Assembly: GCF_003480915.1 (NCBI RefSeq)
Contig: NZ_QUKD01000002.1
Location: 676,091-740,090, forward strand
DNA from: Parabacteroides sp. TM07-1AC
GTDB lineage: Bacteria; Bacteroidota; Bacteroidia; Bacteroidales; Tannerellaceae
DNA length: 64,000 nt
Direction: 5' to 3'
The notes under the pieces were generated by a model. The model saw only the letters and a list, made by a program, of their open reading frames with translations. It made no database searches and was not told the origin of the DNA. The translations under genes and the position numbers were made by a program. This document shows, piece by piece, positions 45,196-53,735 of this stretch. Each line of letters opens with the position of its first letter. The first letter of the stretch is position 1.

Positions 45196-48162
45196 TTATT
45201 CTTCTATCAGGAACCAGGACACACCCTGTGCCTTTATCGAAACCGGCAGCAGTAATTCACCTTCCCGGTTCAAAGAGAAGTTCTGTTTGCTTCCGTCTGA
45301 AGAGGTGACCGTAGCCTTGCCCTTCAAGCCCGTATAATACAGAGGCAGACGCATCTCTTTCGTGATATCCCTGTCAGTCGGATTAAACACAACCACCATG
45401 CCTTTATGACGGATGAAAGGATTCACATGCATCATGCAATCCAAGTCGCGGCCGGTCGGGCGGCTGACGTGGATAATATCAGAAGTCAATATGTCGCGAT
45501 ATTTCTTAAACCAGTTGATGCAACGAGACACCATCTGCTTCGTCTCCGGCGTATCATACAAGCGATTTCCACGAATAGTCAGATGGCAACCGCTTCCCAG
45601 GAACTGCATCAACTGCGCTTCATAGCGATCCAAATTGTCGCAAAGAGGCTCCAGGCCTACGCGCGGATCATTCGTATAGAAGCCGACCAGCTGTAAGGTC
45701 ATCCATCCCATAGTCGGAATCTTATGCCAGGTTCCGTCATAGATATACTGGCGTCCTAACAAGAGCTGCTGTTGCGGAGTCAGGTTGGCACTGGCTTCAC
45801 GGTATCCCATTCCGGTAGAGTTTTGTCCGTTGAGGAAATACCAGTCGGGAATAGGGATATACATGCCCCGGCGTTGCAGTTCATGAATGACCTCCACCTG
45901 CGTTTTCCATTGCTGCCACTGCGAATCTTCCAACCGCGTATGGTGTGGATGAACGGTTGAAGCACACGGATCGCCATGGTACGGTCCATCCATATTATAT
46001 GTCATAAATCCGGTCTTATCGAAGAACTCCCACATTTTCGAATAGTATGTATCTTTCCACTCGCTGGCAATGCAGACGCTCTGTCCGAAAAGGCTACCCG
46101 GTTTTCCTGTTTCCGGATGAACGCAATCCACCTCGGCACCTCGCCCGCGAGAGGCAACCTGCAACTCGTAGCCACCCATCACGATACCACGCTCTTTGGC
46201 GTATGTCGCCACTCGACGCCACAACTGCACATAAGCCGAATCCAGGTTGTCATGACTGACACCCGGCCAGGCTTGAATATCCAGTTGTTCAAGTCCCAGT
46301 TCGGCAGCCTGGTCGATCAGTGCTTTCAGCTTCGTTTCATCATGCGAAGTAATTCCGGCAGAAATCAGAGACTCAGTTGTCTGCGGAGCCAGCTTCTTAT
46401 ACATCCGGCGATGTCCGAGCGACTGGCGTTCGCGGTCGTCGCTATCCTGCAACAATTCGAAGGTGATATATGATTTAAAGGGAACCTCTTTGCTTACTTT
46501 CGTATAAGGTCCCATCGGCAATTTGCTCAGTAATAAGTTATGATGCGGGAAACCGAGGAACTTATCTTCTGCCTGATTATGACTGGCCCAGGTATTATAG
46601 TCTTTGTCGACCGTCCATTTGGTAGTGGAGCTGCCCACGTGATAAGGTTTGGGAGTACCGGCGTAATGCATCAACGCACTACCCTCTATATCCGCATTCA
46701 CCAACGCAAAGGAGAAATCACTCTCCACATGAAGACGCTTCACCTGGTCCTGGTTGACAGCCAGCACTTCACACTCCATCTCATTCAGCAACACTTCCTT
46801 TTCTCCTTCATTAATCACCTCAATCCACTTGGCAATCACAGGCAAGCCCTGATAGATTTCATAGTTGACCTTCACCTGTATGTCTTTCACATCCACCATA
46901 CTTTCAGTCGGCACGAAGGTCATCTCCATGCGCAAGCCCTTGGCAGGCCAGTCTGCCGGAACGGCATTATATTTCGGAGTCCACGGATAACGCATCAGCG
47001 GAAGGCCGGTTTCCACTTTCTCCAGTGTAAACGCCAGGTCGGAAGCCTCCATTTCCGTATACCAACTATCCAATAGATAAGACAATTCCGGCTGCCCTTT
47101 TAATCCGCCGACTTCATACCACACGCTGTCAATGCAAACACGTGCTTCCGGCTTCACCGCCCGTAAAAACTCAGCCTCATTCGAATGATTCTTATATCCT
47201 ACGCAGGCAATATTCTCACCGACATAAAAGGTACGGGAAACTAACCCGTTATTCAACTGTAAATTGGATGTCAACCCATCTTCCGATTTCTGTACATACA
47301 AACAGGCCGGTTCTTCTACCTGACTGATCAGCCAGTCTTTTTCCTGACGAACATCGGGGAACTCTGTAACAATCTTCTTGCCCGCACTCTCCTGTTCCAG
47401 TTGTTGCACCAAGGAACGGCGTTCGGCCAAACGTTGTTTGCTTGTCTCTTTTATCTTTTTATAATCCAGCAGGAAATCAGATTCGGGATTGAACTTTCCG
47501 GCGGCGAACGTGCTGTATCTCACTTCATATATTTCACCGTAAAAGGCCTCTTTTCCCTCTTCCGAAACGGCAATGGAGAAATGAGGAGCCATGGCCTTGG
47601 TAGGCTTGAATGTCCCGGTCTTTTTCCCGTTCATCCAGACAGAGCCCTTTCCATCTTCCACCACCATAGCGAGATGCGTCCAGGCGTTATTGGACACTTC
47701 GCCGATTTCAGCACGTCCCGTACCGCCGGAAATTAGATACCAATGACCTTTCTGATGCGTAAATACATATCCTTCCTTGGTTGTACCATTGGATAACAAG
47801 ACCTGTTCCTGCCCTTCGCCTTGTGTATGCTGGCGAGGCTTTACCCATATTTCCAATACCTGATTGTCGGCCGGAGAACCAATGGCTTCTACCTGTTTAT
47901 ATCCGTCGCCATTGCCGTTAAATAAGATTCCGCCTTCTCCCTTCATTTTCTTATCGCCGGGTGCATCGGCATAGAAGACGGGGCGGCCAACGGCCATCAA
48001 TTCGCCTTTTCCGGCCAACGGCGTTAACTTTTCCGGGGCCACGGCATAGGTTACATTACCGGATTTTCCAAAGTTGTAATGCACGATGGGGGTTACTTTC
48101 GCTTCAGCCAACAAAGACAGGGCCATCAACACTGCCGCCATCGTCATTCTTTTCAAATTCAT
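45196..48162 (-). CDS. LamG-domain glycoside hydrolase-like protein with clan GH-D-type TIM barrel
   Basis: 988 aa, signal peptide MNLKRMTMAAVLMALSLLAEA. LamG/concanavalin-like jelly roll at about 25-230 (LEIWVKPRQH, WTHLAMVVEDGKGSVWMNGK), a linker helix rich in Glu/Lys (235-265), a beta-sandwich supersandwich domain (ACVGYKNHSNEAEFLRAVKP, VNYEIYQGLPVIAKWIEVIN), a barrel starting near 590 with LDIQAWPGVSHDN, VMGGYELQVASRGRG and a candidate nucleophile Asp in FMTYNMDGPYHGDPC, then a C-terminal beta domain. The order resembles GH36/GH27-type alpha-galactosidases. No firm family. Heads a two-gene unit with GH92; follows a 794-base gap. Confidence 0.8.
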   Translation of the reverse strand: MNLKRMTMAAVLMALSLLAEAKVTPIVHYNFGKSGNVTYAVAPEKLTPLAGKGELMAVGRPVFYADAPGDKKMKGEGGILFNGNGDGYKQVEAIGSPADNQVLEIWVKPRQHTQGEGQEQVLLSNGTTKEGYVFTHQKGHWYLISGGTGRAEIGEVSNNAWTHLAMVVEDGKGSVWMNGKKTGTFKPTKAMAPHFSIAVSEEGKEAFYGEIYEVRYSTFAAGKFNPESDFLLDYKKIKETSKQRLAERRSLVQQLEQESAGKKIVTEFPDVRQEKDWLISQVEEPACLYVQKSEDGLTSNLQLNNGLVSRTFYVGENIACVGYKNHSNEAEFLRAVKPEARVCIDSVWYEVGGLKGQPELSYLLDSWYTEMEASDLAFTLEKVETGLPLMRYPWTPKYNAVPADWPAKGLRMEMTFVPTESMVDVKDIQVKVNYEIYQGLPVIAKWIEVINEGEKEVLLNEMECEVLAVNQDQVKRLHVESDFSFALVNADIEGSALMHYAGTPKPYHVGSSTTKWTVDKDYNTWASHNQAEDKFLGFPHHNLLLSKLPMGPYTKVSKEVPFKSYITFELLQDSDDRERQSLGHRRMYKKLAPQTTESLISAGITSHDETKLKALIDQAAELGLEQLDIQAWPGVSHDNLDSAYVQLWRRVATYAKERGIVMGGYELQVASRGRGAEVDCVHPETGKPGSLFGQSVCIASEWKDTYYSKMWEFFDKTGFMTYNMDGPYHGDPCASTVHPHHTRLEDSQWQQWKTQVEVIHELQRRGMYIPIPDWYFLNGQNSTGMGYREASANLTPQQQLLLGRQYIYDGTWHKIPTMGWMTLQLVGFYTNDPRVGLEPLCDNLDRYEAQLMQFLGSGCHLTIRGNRLYDTPETKQMVSRCINWFKKYRDILTSDIIHVSRPTGRDLDCMMHVNPFIRHKGMVVVFNPTDRDITKEMRLPLYYTGLKGKATVTSSDGSKQNFSLNREGELLLPVSIKAQGVSWFLIEE

Positions 48163-48540
48163 AGACTTTTATATTTTTCAGATTAGACTTAAATCAATTA
48201 TTACTACAACTTGTTTATATAATAAGACACTTATTGTCCTGAAAACATTTAGACAAAAGAGTTAAAAAACACAAATAAGATAAATTTCCATACTACTTTT
48301 GTCAAAATATCTTTTTGTCATTCTTCCCTCTATTTCTTTGTCCTCTACGTATCTATCATCGAACACGGACTAAAATAGGCTACTGTTGAAAGGTTAAGGA
48401 TTATCATTTCGACTGTTTTAATAAACTACTAATAGTCATTTCGACATCCGAAACAGAAAGTCCTGGCTACCAATTAAAAAAAGTAACCAAGATACAGATC
48501 TTTCAATAACAAAATGTCAGTTGTAAAAGCATTGTATAAA

Positions 48541-48592
48541 AAAGGCTTTTAGAAGAAAAAAAGATGATTTTTCCTCTTCTAAAAGCCCTTTT
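48541..48592 (-). terminator. Intrinsic terminator of the 60253-48957 operon
   Basis: AAAGGCTTTTAGAAGA (48541-48556) pairs with TCTTCTAAAAGCCCTTTT (48575-48592), one bulged C, A-rich on one side and T-rich on the other, so it can end transcripts in both directions. It is 365 bases beyond the last stop codon, so the operon has an unusually long 3' untranslated region that contains the repeat block. Confidence 0.85.
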
Positions 48593-48603
48593 TAATCATT
48601 GTA

Positions 48604-48765
48604 CTCCGGAAAATGAATTTTCCTCGGAGACATTCGCGATCAGCTGGGAGCTAATTTCAATTATCTGGGACTTCAACACCAACCAACTGGGACTTCGTCG
48701 CAATTATCTCTGAGATAATCTCAATCAGCTGGGACTTTATTCGTATTATCTGGCAGATTTACTTC
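48604..48765. repeat. Hairpin followed by six-unit 21-bp periodic repeat
   Basis: CTGGGA-type cores start at 48644, 48665, 48687, 48708 (CTCTGA), 48729 and 48750 (CTGGCA): five intervals of 21, 22, 21, 21 and 21 bases, two helical turns each. Units are preceded by AATYA(G/T/A). The fourth unit is embedded in the palindrome ATTATCTCTGAGATAAT (48703-48719). A hairpin CTCCGGAAAA/TTTTCCTCGGAG (48604-48629) lies beside it. Within the 3' region of the right-hand enzyme operon. Confidence 0.75.
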
Positions 48766-48956
48766 ACTAAACAACTTATCAGAGTAATATAGTCCCAAAC
48801 TACTGTTATCAAAAGAGGAAATAAATTAACTTTTTTCCAATAAACAACCCTAATTTGAAACAAATTGGACATTTATCAAAACTAAAAGAGTAAAACCTTC
48901 CCCTCCCCTTTTTTATCAAATTTTCAACTATTCAGCATTATGCCTGTTCATTCTTT

Positions 48957-51422
48957 TTATATCCCAATCGTTTCTTCATTTCCAATTGCTTTGAATTCAA
49001 ATTCGACAATAGGTGCTTTCTCGGAAGAAAAGTCGCATTCAATCTTCACAATGTTATCACCTTCATTCCACAAAGCGGTTTCGGGCAAAAGATAATCAGC
49101 TTTTGCTTTCCAGTATTCGTCGCATACATACACTTTTTTTCCATCGCTGTAAATCTTATCTCCGGCTTTCAAAGTCGTAGGTATTTCTACTGCTGCACTA
49201 CCTTCTACAACCAACTTCAAGTTTTTGATAGTTGTTCCCAGTTCTTCACCAGGAAGAATATTTGCGTAAAAAGTAATCGGTTGTTTATCGTATGGATTTT
49301 TGAAAGTATATTTACTCAGCAAAGGTTCACCGGTTTGTACCATACGGTACTTATGTCGGTTACCTCCCTGCAAACAGATTTCATAGAGTTTCCAACTCTT
49401 TTCCCCCATCTTTGCTAAATGAAATTCACGTTTCGGATCTTTCATCTTTTCACGTTGCTCGGATGTCAACAAATGATTATTCCGTACCTCTTGCCAAGAT
49501 CGGATAGCCTCGAACAATTGACTTTTGAATCCATTCTTTTCGATACTTTCATCCACACGCAGCAGGTAACCTGCATCGAAAGCAGCACTACGGGCTTGTA
49601 TCCACTCTATATCTTCCGGACGATAGGTTTGCTCCAATTTGAACCATCCCAACATACCCGGCATAAGATTGCGTTCGAAGTAACGTTGATTTTCCAAACG
49701 GTAATTTACCTGACTTTGACGCAGATTGTCATACCAGGGTTCTCCCCAGTTCATAAACCAATAGGAATGCCACCAATAATGGAAAGGAGAAGAACCACAG
49801 GAAATCATTGTTCGGTCAAGACCTTCATACCAAGTTTTCAAGAAATCGGCAGCCCCCATGACACCATGCCCTGTTGGAGATCCACCATAATATCCGTCGA
49901 AATCCATCAGGTCAATACCTGTTTCATTACAAACCTCTGCCAATCTTTTAGCATATACCCGACTCAAATTCATATCCGGATAGAAACCGCTATAACAGTT
50001 ATTCAACAATTTATCAACTTTATCACCAGCAGCATGCGTCGAAGCTTGGGTTCCGAACTGCCCGCGTGTACAATTCAACAGGCGATAGGGTTTCTCTTTA
50101 GATACGCCACTATACGATACGATCTCCGTACCAATCCGTGCCGAACGGGTTTCTCCTAGATAATGAAAATAATCCGGTTCGTCTATCTCGATCTCTTTGT
50201 CTTCTGCCCCAATCGCTTTACTTAATTTTGAACTTCCGGCAAAAGCGAGGCTGTCGCTCGGTATCGGACTAACATACGGATCGTGCGTCGATGTAAACAT
50301 CGTCAATGTATGTACACCTATCTGCTTGCCACGTTGATGTGCTTTATCTGTAAAAGCTTTAATCTGCTTCGCTCCATCGGGGAATCGAGAGGTATGAAGG
50401 TCAAAATGTCCCCAACTTTTGAATATATCACCGATATGAATCAGGTCGAAATTACAAGAATCGGCATAATCCAAGGCATTATCCAATGAGTTACCTTCAT
50501 AAAGCATATAAGCCGGATTCTGATGTTTCAGCTTCTTGATCCATACACCATTAACTTCCGGGTGAGGTAAACCCTCTGCAACCTCTATTTTACCAATTAC
50601 GTCTACCACATCCACTTTAGGAGTGGCGAAAAGAGCGATAGATGTTCCGATGTAATCTTGATTCCAAGCGGAAACGAACTGTTTACGCCCCACATAATCA
50701 ATCACTTTTTCTTGCCTCCAATCGCGTGCAAAGAATTGCAAGTCACTACCATAAGAGCGACCTACGGCTGCATTTCCTCTAATCATACGGATATAATCAG
50801 GCATATCCCCATCTACATTCACATTAGGAAAAGGAGCCACTTGCCCCGCTTTATCTTTTACCTCTTCCGGAAGAGTATGCCCGGGCAGAGCCTCTATATA
50901 ACAATCGCCCACAGCATCGTCACCCAAATGAGGAACACCTTCGGTCGTGCTAATCTGCAAAGGCTGTACTCCGATTGCAAAAGTGGTATCGTGTACGACA
51001 CCAACTGTCTCACCTATAAACTGAGAGATAGTTGTTGCGTATGGTCCCCAGGCTACTGCTTCTATTTTGTCCCGGTTACTCAATGATTCTAATTGAAGAC
51101 GGATATAACCATCCTTCACTTTCTTGGAAACAATAGCCTCTGAGTTATTTTCAAAAGTAAGTATCCATTTATCACTTTCAGCCTTCAAGCCGGTTGGCAT
51201 GATATATTGTTCACCATCATACAGACTGAGTATGGGAGAAGCTGTCTCTTTTACTAAATAGTTTGTACCAGTCCTGTTATCTACCACCTGACAAATAAAG
51301 CCTTTTCCATCCACACTAAAGGTTGCGTATTGAGTAGATAATTCATCAACAAATGCTTGCTTGCATGAACACAAAACAAGTAAGGCTGCCATATATATAC
51401 AGCTAATTTTTTTTAAATTCAT
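48957..51422 (-). CDS. Family X lipoprotein, divergent long paralog
   Basis: 821 aa; lipobox LVLCSC with Cys20. Shares the X order: YATFSVDGKGFICQVVDNRT, LESLSNRDKIEAVAWGPYAT, YIGTSIALFATPKVDVVDVI, SPIPSDSLAF, GTEIVSYSGVSKEKPYRLLN, CTRGQFGTQASTH and DLMDFDGYYGG (D507, D509). It lacks the SEGSWHYQ motif, replaced by SSPFHYWWHSYWFMNWGEPW, and carries an extra C-terminal beta domain of about 100 residues. Barrel-like strands are clearer here (FDLIHIGDIFKSWGHFD, RGKQIGVHTLTMFT), supporting a TIM barrel. Last gene of the 60253-48957 operon. Confidence 0.83.
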   Translation of the reverse strand: MNLKKISCIYMAALLVLCSCKQAFVDELSTQYATFSVDGKGFICQVVDNRTGTNYLVKETASPILSLYDGEQYIMPTGLKAESDKWILTFENNSEAIVSKKVKDGYIRLQLESLSNRDKIEAVAWGPYATTISQFIGETVGVVHDTTFAIGVQPLQISTTEGVPHLGDDAVGDCYIEALPGHTLPEEVKDKAGQVAPFPNVNVDGDMPDYIRMIRGNAAVGRSYGSDLQFFARDWRQEKVIDYVGRKQFVSAWNQDYIGTSIALFATPKVDVVDVIGKIEVAEGLPHPEVNGVWIKKLKHQNPAYMLYEGNSLDNALDYADSCNFDLIHIGDIFKSWGHFDLHTSRFPDGAKQIKAFTDKAHQRGKQIGVHTLTMFTSTHDPYVSPIPSDSLAFAGSSKLSKAIGAEDKEIEIDEPDYFHYLGETRSARIGTEIVSYSGVSKEKPYRLLNCTRGQFGTQASTHAAGDKVDKLLNNCYSGFYPDMNLSRVYAKRLAEVCNETGIDLMDFDGYYGGSPTGHGVMGAADFLKTWYEGLDRTMISCGSSPFHYWWHSYWFMNWGEPWYDNLRQSQVNYRLENQRYFERNLMPGMLGWFKLEQTYRPEDIEWIQARSAAFDAGYLLRVDESIEKNGFKSQLFEAIRSWQEVRNNHLLTSEQREKMKDPKREFHLAKMGEKSWKLYEICLQGGNRHKYRMVQTGEPLLSKYTFKNPYDKQPITFYANILPGEELGTTIKNLKLVVEGSAAVEIPTTLKAGDKIYSDGKKVYVCDEYWKAKADYLLPETALWNEGDNIVKIECDFSSEKAPIVEFEFKAIGNEETIGI

Positions 51423-51439
51423 GGTTTACAGCTTTTAAA

Positions 51440-53704
51440 TTACTTTTTATTACTACACAAATCAAAAGAACGAACTTTCTCACCATTCGCCATTTGATAA
51501 AGCGTCCAGCCACTATTGTCTGCCTTAGCCTCCAGGCGCCAGCTGAGTGCCGGGTTTTGCAACATCTTTTTAATGTAAGTAGGGAAAGCGTCGGCACGAC
51601 GAGCTTCCTCCCAAGTACGGATAACGTTAAAGATGGCATACTTTTGCGGACAACTTTCCACGTCTTTCTGACCGATCTTGAATGCGTATGTACAACCATA
51701 ACCGACAGCCGTAGCCTCGATATGTTCAAAGTCCTCTACAGTTGACTTCTCTGTGATTGGGAAATTACCTCCAAATGACGACGGGAAGAAGTTGGCATAA
51801 GTAACATCACGCAGGTCTTTACCCTGACTGGTTGTACTACCCCAAACACGTTTATCTACATCGTAGATGTTAAGACCGCCCCCCACATTCCAAATACTTT
51901 GATAATGCCAGGAACCTTCCGATAGAGTTGCTCCAGTAAAACGTATATCCGGCAAACCATACTCTTTTGCTTTCGCAAACATTTCCCGGAAGAAACGTTT
52001 CACGCCATATCCACCGAAACCAGTATGGAAGAAAAACTCCTGACCATCATAATCAAACATACGCAATCCACTATTTTTACAGATGTCGGCATAATGGTAT
52101 GCTATTTCATCCTGAAGTTCAAGATTAGGTACAAGTCCCTGATATCCCCAGCTTACAGTTGGCTGAAGTTTATCTACAGCATCACCCTTGGAATGAGAAG
52201 AAGCGACAGTGTTCCAATAGCCACGCGTCACATTAAGCAATCGATAAGGTTTCTCGTTAGATACACCGAGATAATGAATCAATTCCTTACCAATCTTCAC
52301 CATGTTCAACTCCTCGTTATGTCCTTCCCAGCAAGCGATCTCTTCAAGATGAGTCGGATCATCGATATAAATCAACGTGTCCGTTTCATTCAAATCAGCC
52401 GTCAAGAAACGGCGATGCAGAATACAGATGCTGTCCGAAGGAACCGGGCTGCAATCCTTGGTACCGGGCGCCATGGAGTTGGATATGGAGGTACGCCCCA
52501 AAATCAAGCCATCCTTAGCCAAAATATCAGTATACTCACGGGTTGACAAATCCTTGTCCGTAAAATGATAGCGTTTATTTTCATGGTTCGGACCGTCGAT
52601 GAAACCACCATTTCCCCTGTCAGCATGCAAGAAAGGCTGGTCATAAGTATGAATCACTTTCAATCCCATCTGTTTGGCATACGAAGCCACACTATCCATC
52701 AAACCACCGTAGGTACATATATCCGGCATGAAGTTAGTCGGATCTTTTACCCACTTACCCTGGAAAGTAGGATAAGGTAACCCTTCGCTTAACACGATAT
52801 TCTGAATCACCTCCATCAAAGCCGTACTGTCCGGACTACCCCACAAGGCGATAGATGAACCGATGAAATCCACCCCGGGAACATCCTGGCGCATCATGTG
52901 GTTGGGCTCGTTGTTATGGAAAATCGGATTCCCTTCGGGAGAATAAATCATCTTACCTTTGCGACGGTCGCGAGAGTGATAATGGATATTGATCCGACCG
53001 TTACAATCGACAAATGCGGATGTTCCGTATAGAATTCGATAGTAACTCTCCTTACGATTATAGAAAGCGACATCATTATACCCGTCTCCTCCCAATGTGA
53101 ACTGCTGCCCTTCATGCAATTCCAAAGGAAGCGGATGGTTGACACGGTCGGGTGAATGGGCGATATAACCTGAAGGACCTGTCTCCGACATAAAACGGGA
53201 TTCGCCTCCGATCGTATTATCATCCAACGCCAACACCCCAATGGAGTAGCATACGGCAGCCGATGTATCACGCGCCACTCCAATCATTTCACCCAAAATA
53301 TTATCGATGTTCGTATAGTAGTTTCCCCACTGCACATCATCAATACCATTGCGAGGTTCCAGGCTTTCCAACTTCAGTTTGAAATAATTGCTCTTCTCCT
53401 CCAAACTGACTGTAGCCACCGAACCATTCTCATATTCCAACCGGTACTTGCCTCCACTATAACTAGCCTTTTGCGGATAATAATAACACCTCAACTCCTC
53501 GTCATAAAGCGCCAACAGAGGCGACGGTTGGTCGGCGGGACTGAAATTACGGTTCTCCTTTGTCAAGTCCCACATGCCGGTTATATATCCCCGATTGTCT
53601 ATGTCGATACCGAAACGGTCTGTTTTAAACGAACGGGATCCACCCGTTCCGCAAGCTGACAACAATACCGTCATTGCTGCCAGCGAGATTAAATTCTTTT
53701 TCAT
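51440..53704 (-). CDS. Family X lipoprotein, close paralog of the 29640-31919 gene
   Basis: 754 aa; lipobox LLSAC with Cys18. Long identical or near-identical stretches with the 29640-31919 protein: SLEPRNGIDDVQWGNYYTN, IALWGSPDSTALMEVIQNIV, LSEGLPYPTFQGKWVKDP, IGKELIHYLGVS, VTRGYWNT, then MFDYDGQEFFFH (D551, D553) and TGATLSEGSWHYQSIWNVGG (E596). Predicted catalytic acids are conserved between the two. Enzyme class not established. Seventeen bases before the long X paralog and 31 after the Y gene in the same operon. Confidence 0.85.
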   Translation of the reverse strand: MKKNLISLAAMTVLLSACGTGGSRSFKTDRFGIDIDNRGYITGMWDLTKENRNFSPADQPSPLLALYDEELRCYYYPQKASYSGGKYRLEYENGSVATVSLEEKSNYFKLKLESLEPRNGIDDVQWGNYYTNIDNILGEMIGVARDTSAAVCYSIGVLALDDNTIGGESRFMSETGPSGYIAHSPDRVNHPLPLELHEGQQFTLGGDGYNDVAFYNRKESYYRILYGTSAFVDCNGRINIHYHSRDRRKGKMIYSPEGNPIFHNNEPNHMMRQDVPGVDFIGSSIALWGSPDSTALMEVIQNIVLSEGLPYPTFQGKWVKDPTNFMPDICTYGGLMDSVASYAKQMGLKVIHTYDQPFLHADRGNGGFIDGPNHENKRYHFTDKDLSTREYTDILAKDGLILGRTSISNSMAPGTKDCSPVPSDSICILHRRFLTADLNETDTLIYIDDPTHLEEIACWEGHNEELNMVKIGKELIHYLGVSNEKPYRLLNVTRGYWNTVASSHSKGDAVDKLQPTVSWGYQGLVPNLELQDEIAYHYADICKNSGLRMFDYDGQEFFFHTGFGGYGVKRFFREMFAKAKEYGLPDIRFTGATLSEGSWHYQSIWNVGGGLNIYDVDKRVWGSTTSQGKDLRDVTYANFFPSSFGGNFPITEKSTVEDFEHIEATAVGYGCTYAFKIGQKDVESCPQKYAIFNVIRTWEEARRADAFPTYIKKMLQNPALSWRLEAKADNSGWTLYQMANGEKVRSFDLCSNKK

Positions 53705-53735
53705 TCTTATTGTTTTATCTATATGATAGCTATTT

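Larger units (their letters stand above)
48163..48956. other. 794-base gene-free spacer with terminator and repeats
   Basis: No convincing open reading frame or structural RNA. From left to right: the presumed 5' leader and promoter zone of the LamG gene, with a direct repeat TCATTTCGAC at 48404-48413 and 48436-48445 (32 bases apart) and an AAATAG...GGATTAT stretch (48373-48403) that resembles a degraded copy of the shared operator; the terminator at 48541-48592; a 26-base hairpin at 48604-48629; the 21-bp repeat block to 48765; and AT-rich sequence up to the family X stop. Confidence 0.7.

Noticed and set aside
48163..48956. Small gene or regulatory RNA in the 794-base gap
   Set aside because: No frame with coding character and no recognisable RNA family; the structure seen is explained by terminator and repeats.
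43307..50159. Plus-strand open frames such as 43307-44032 and 49419-50159
   Set aside because: They mirror the GH92 and family X genes, lack promoters and recognisable motifs.
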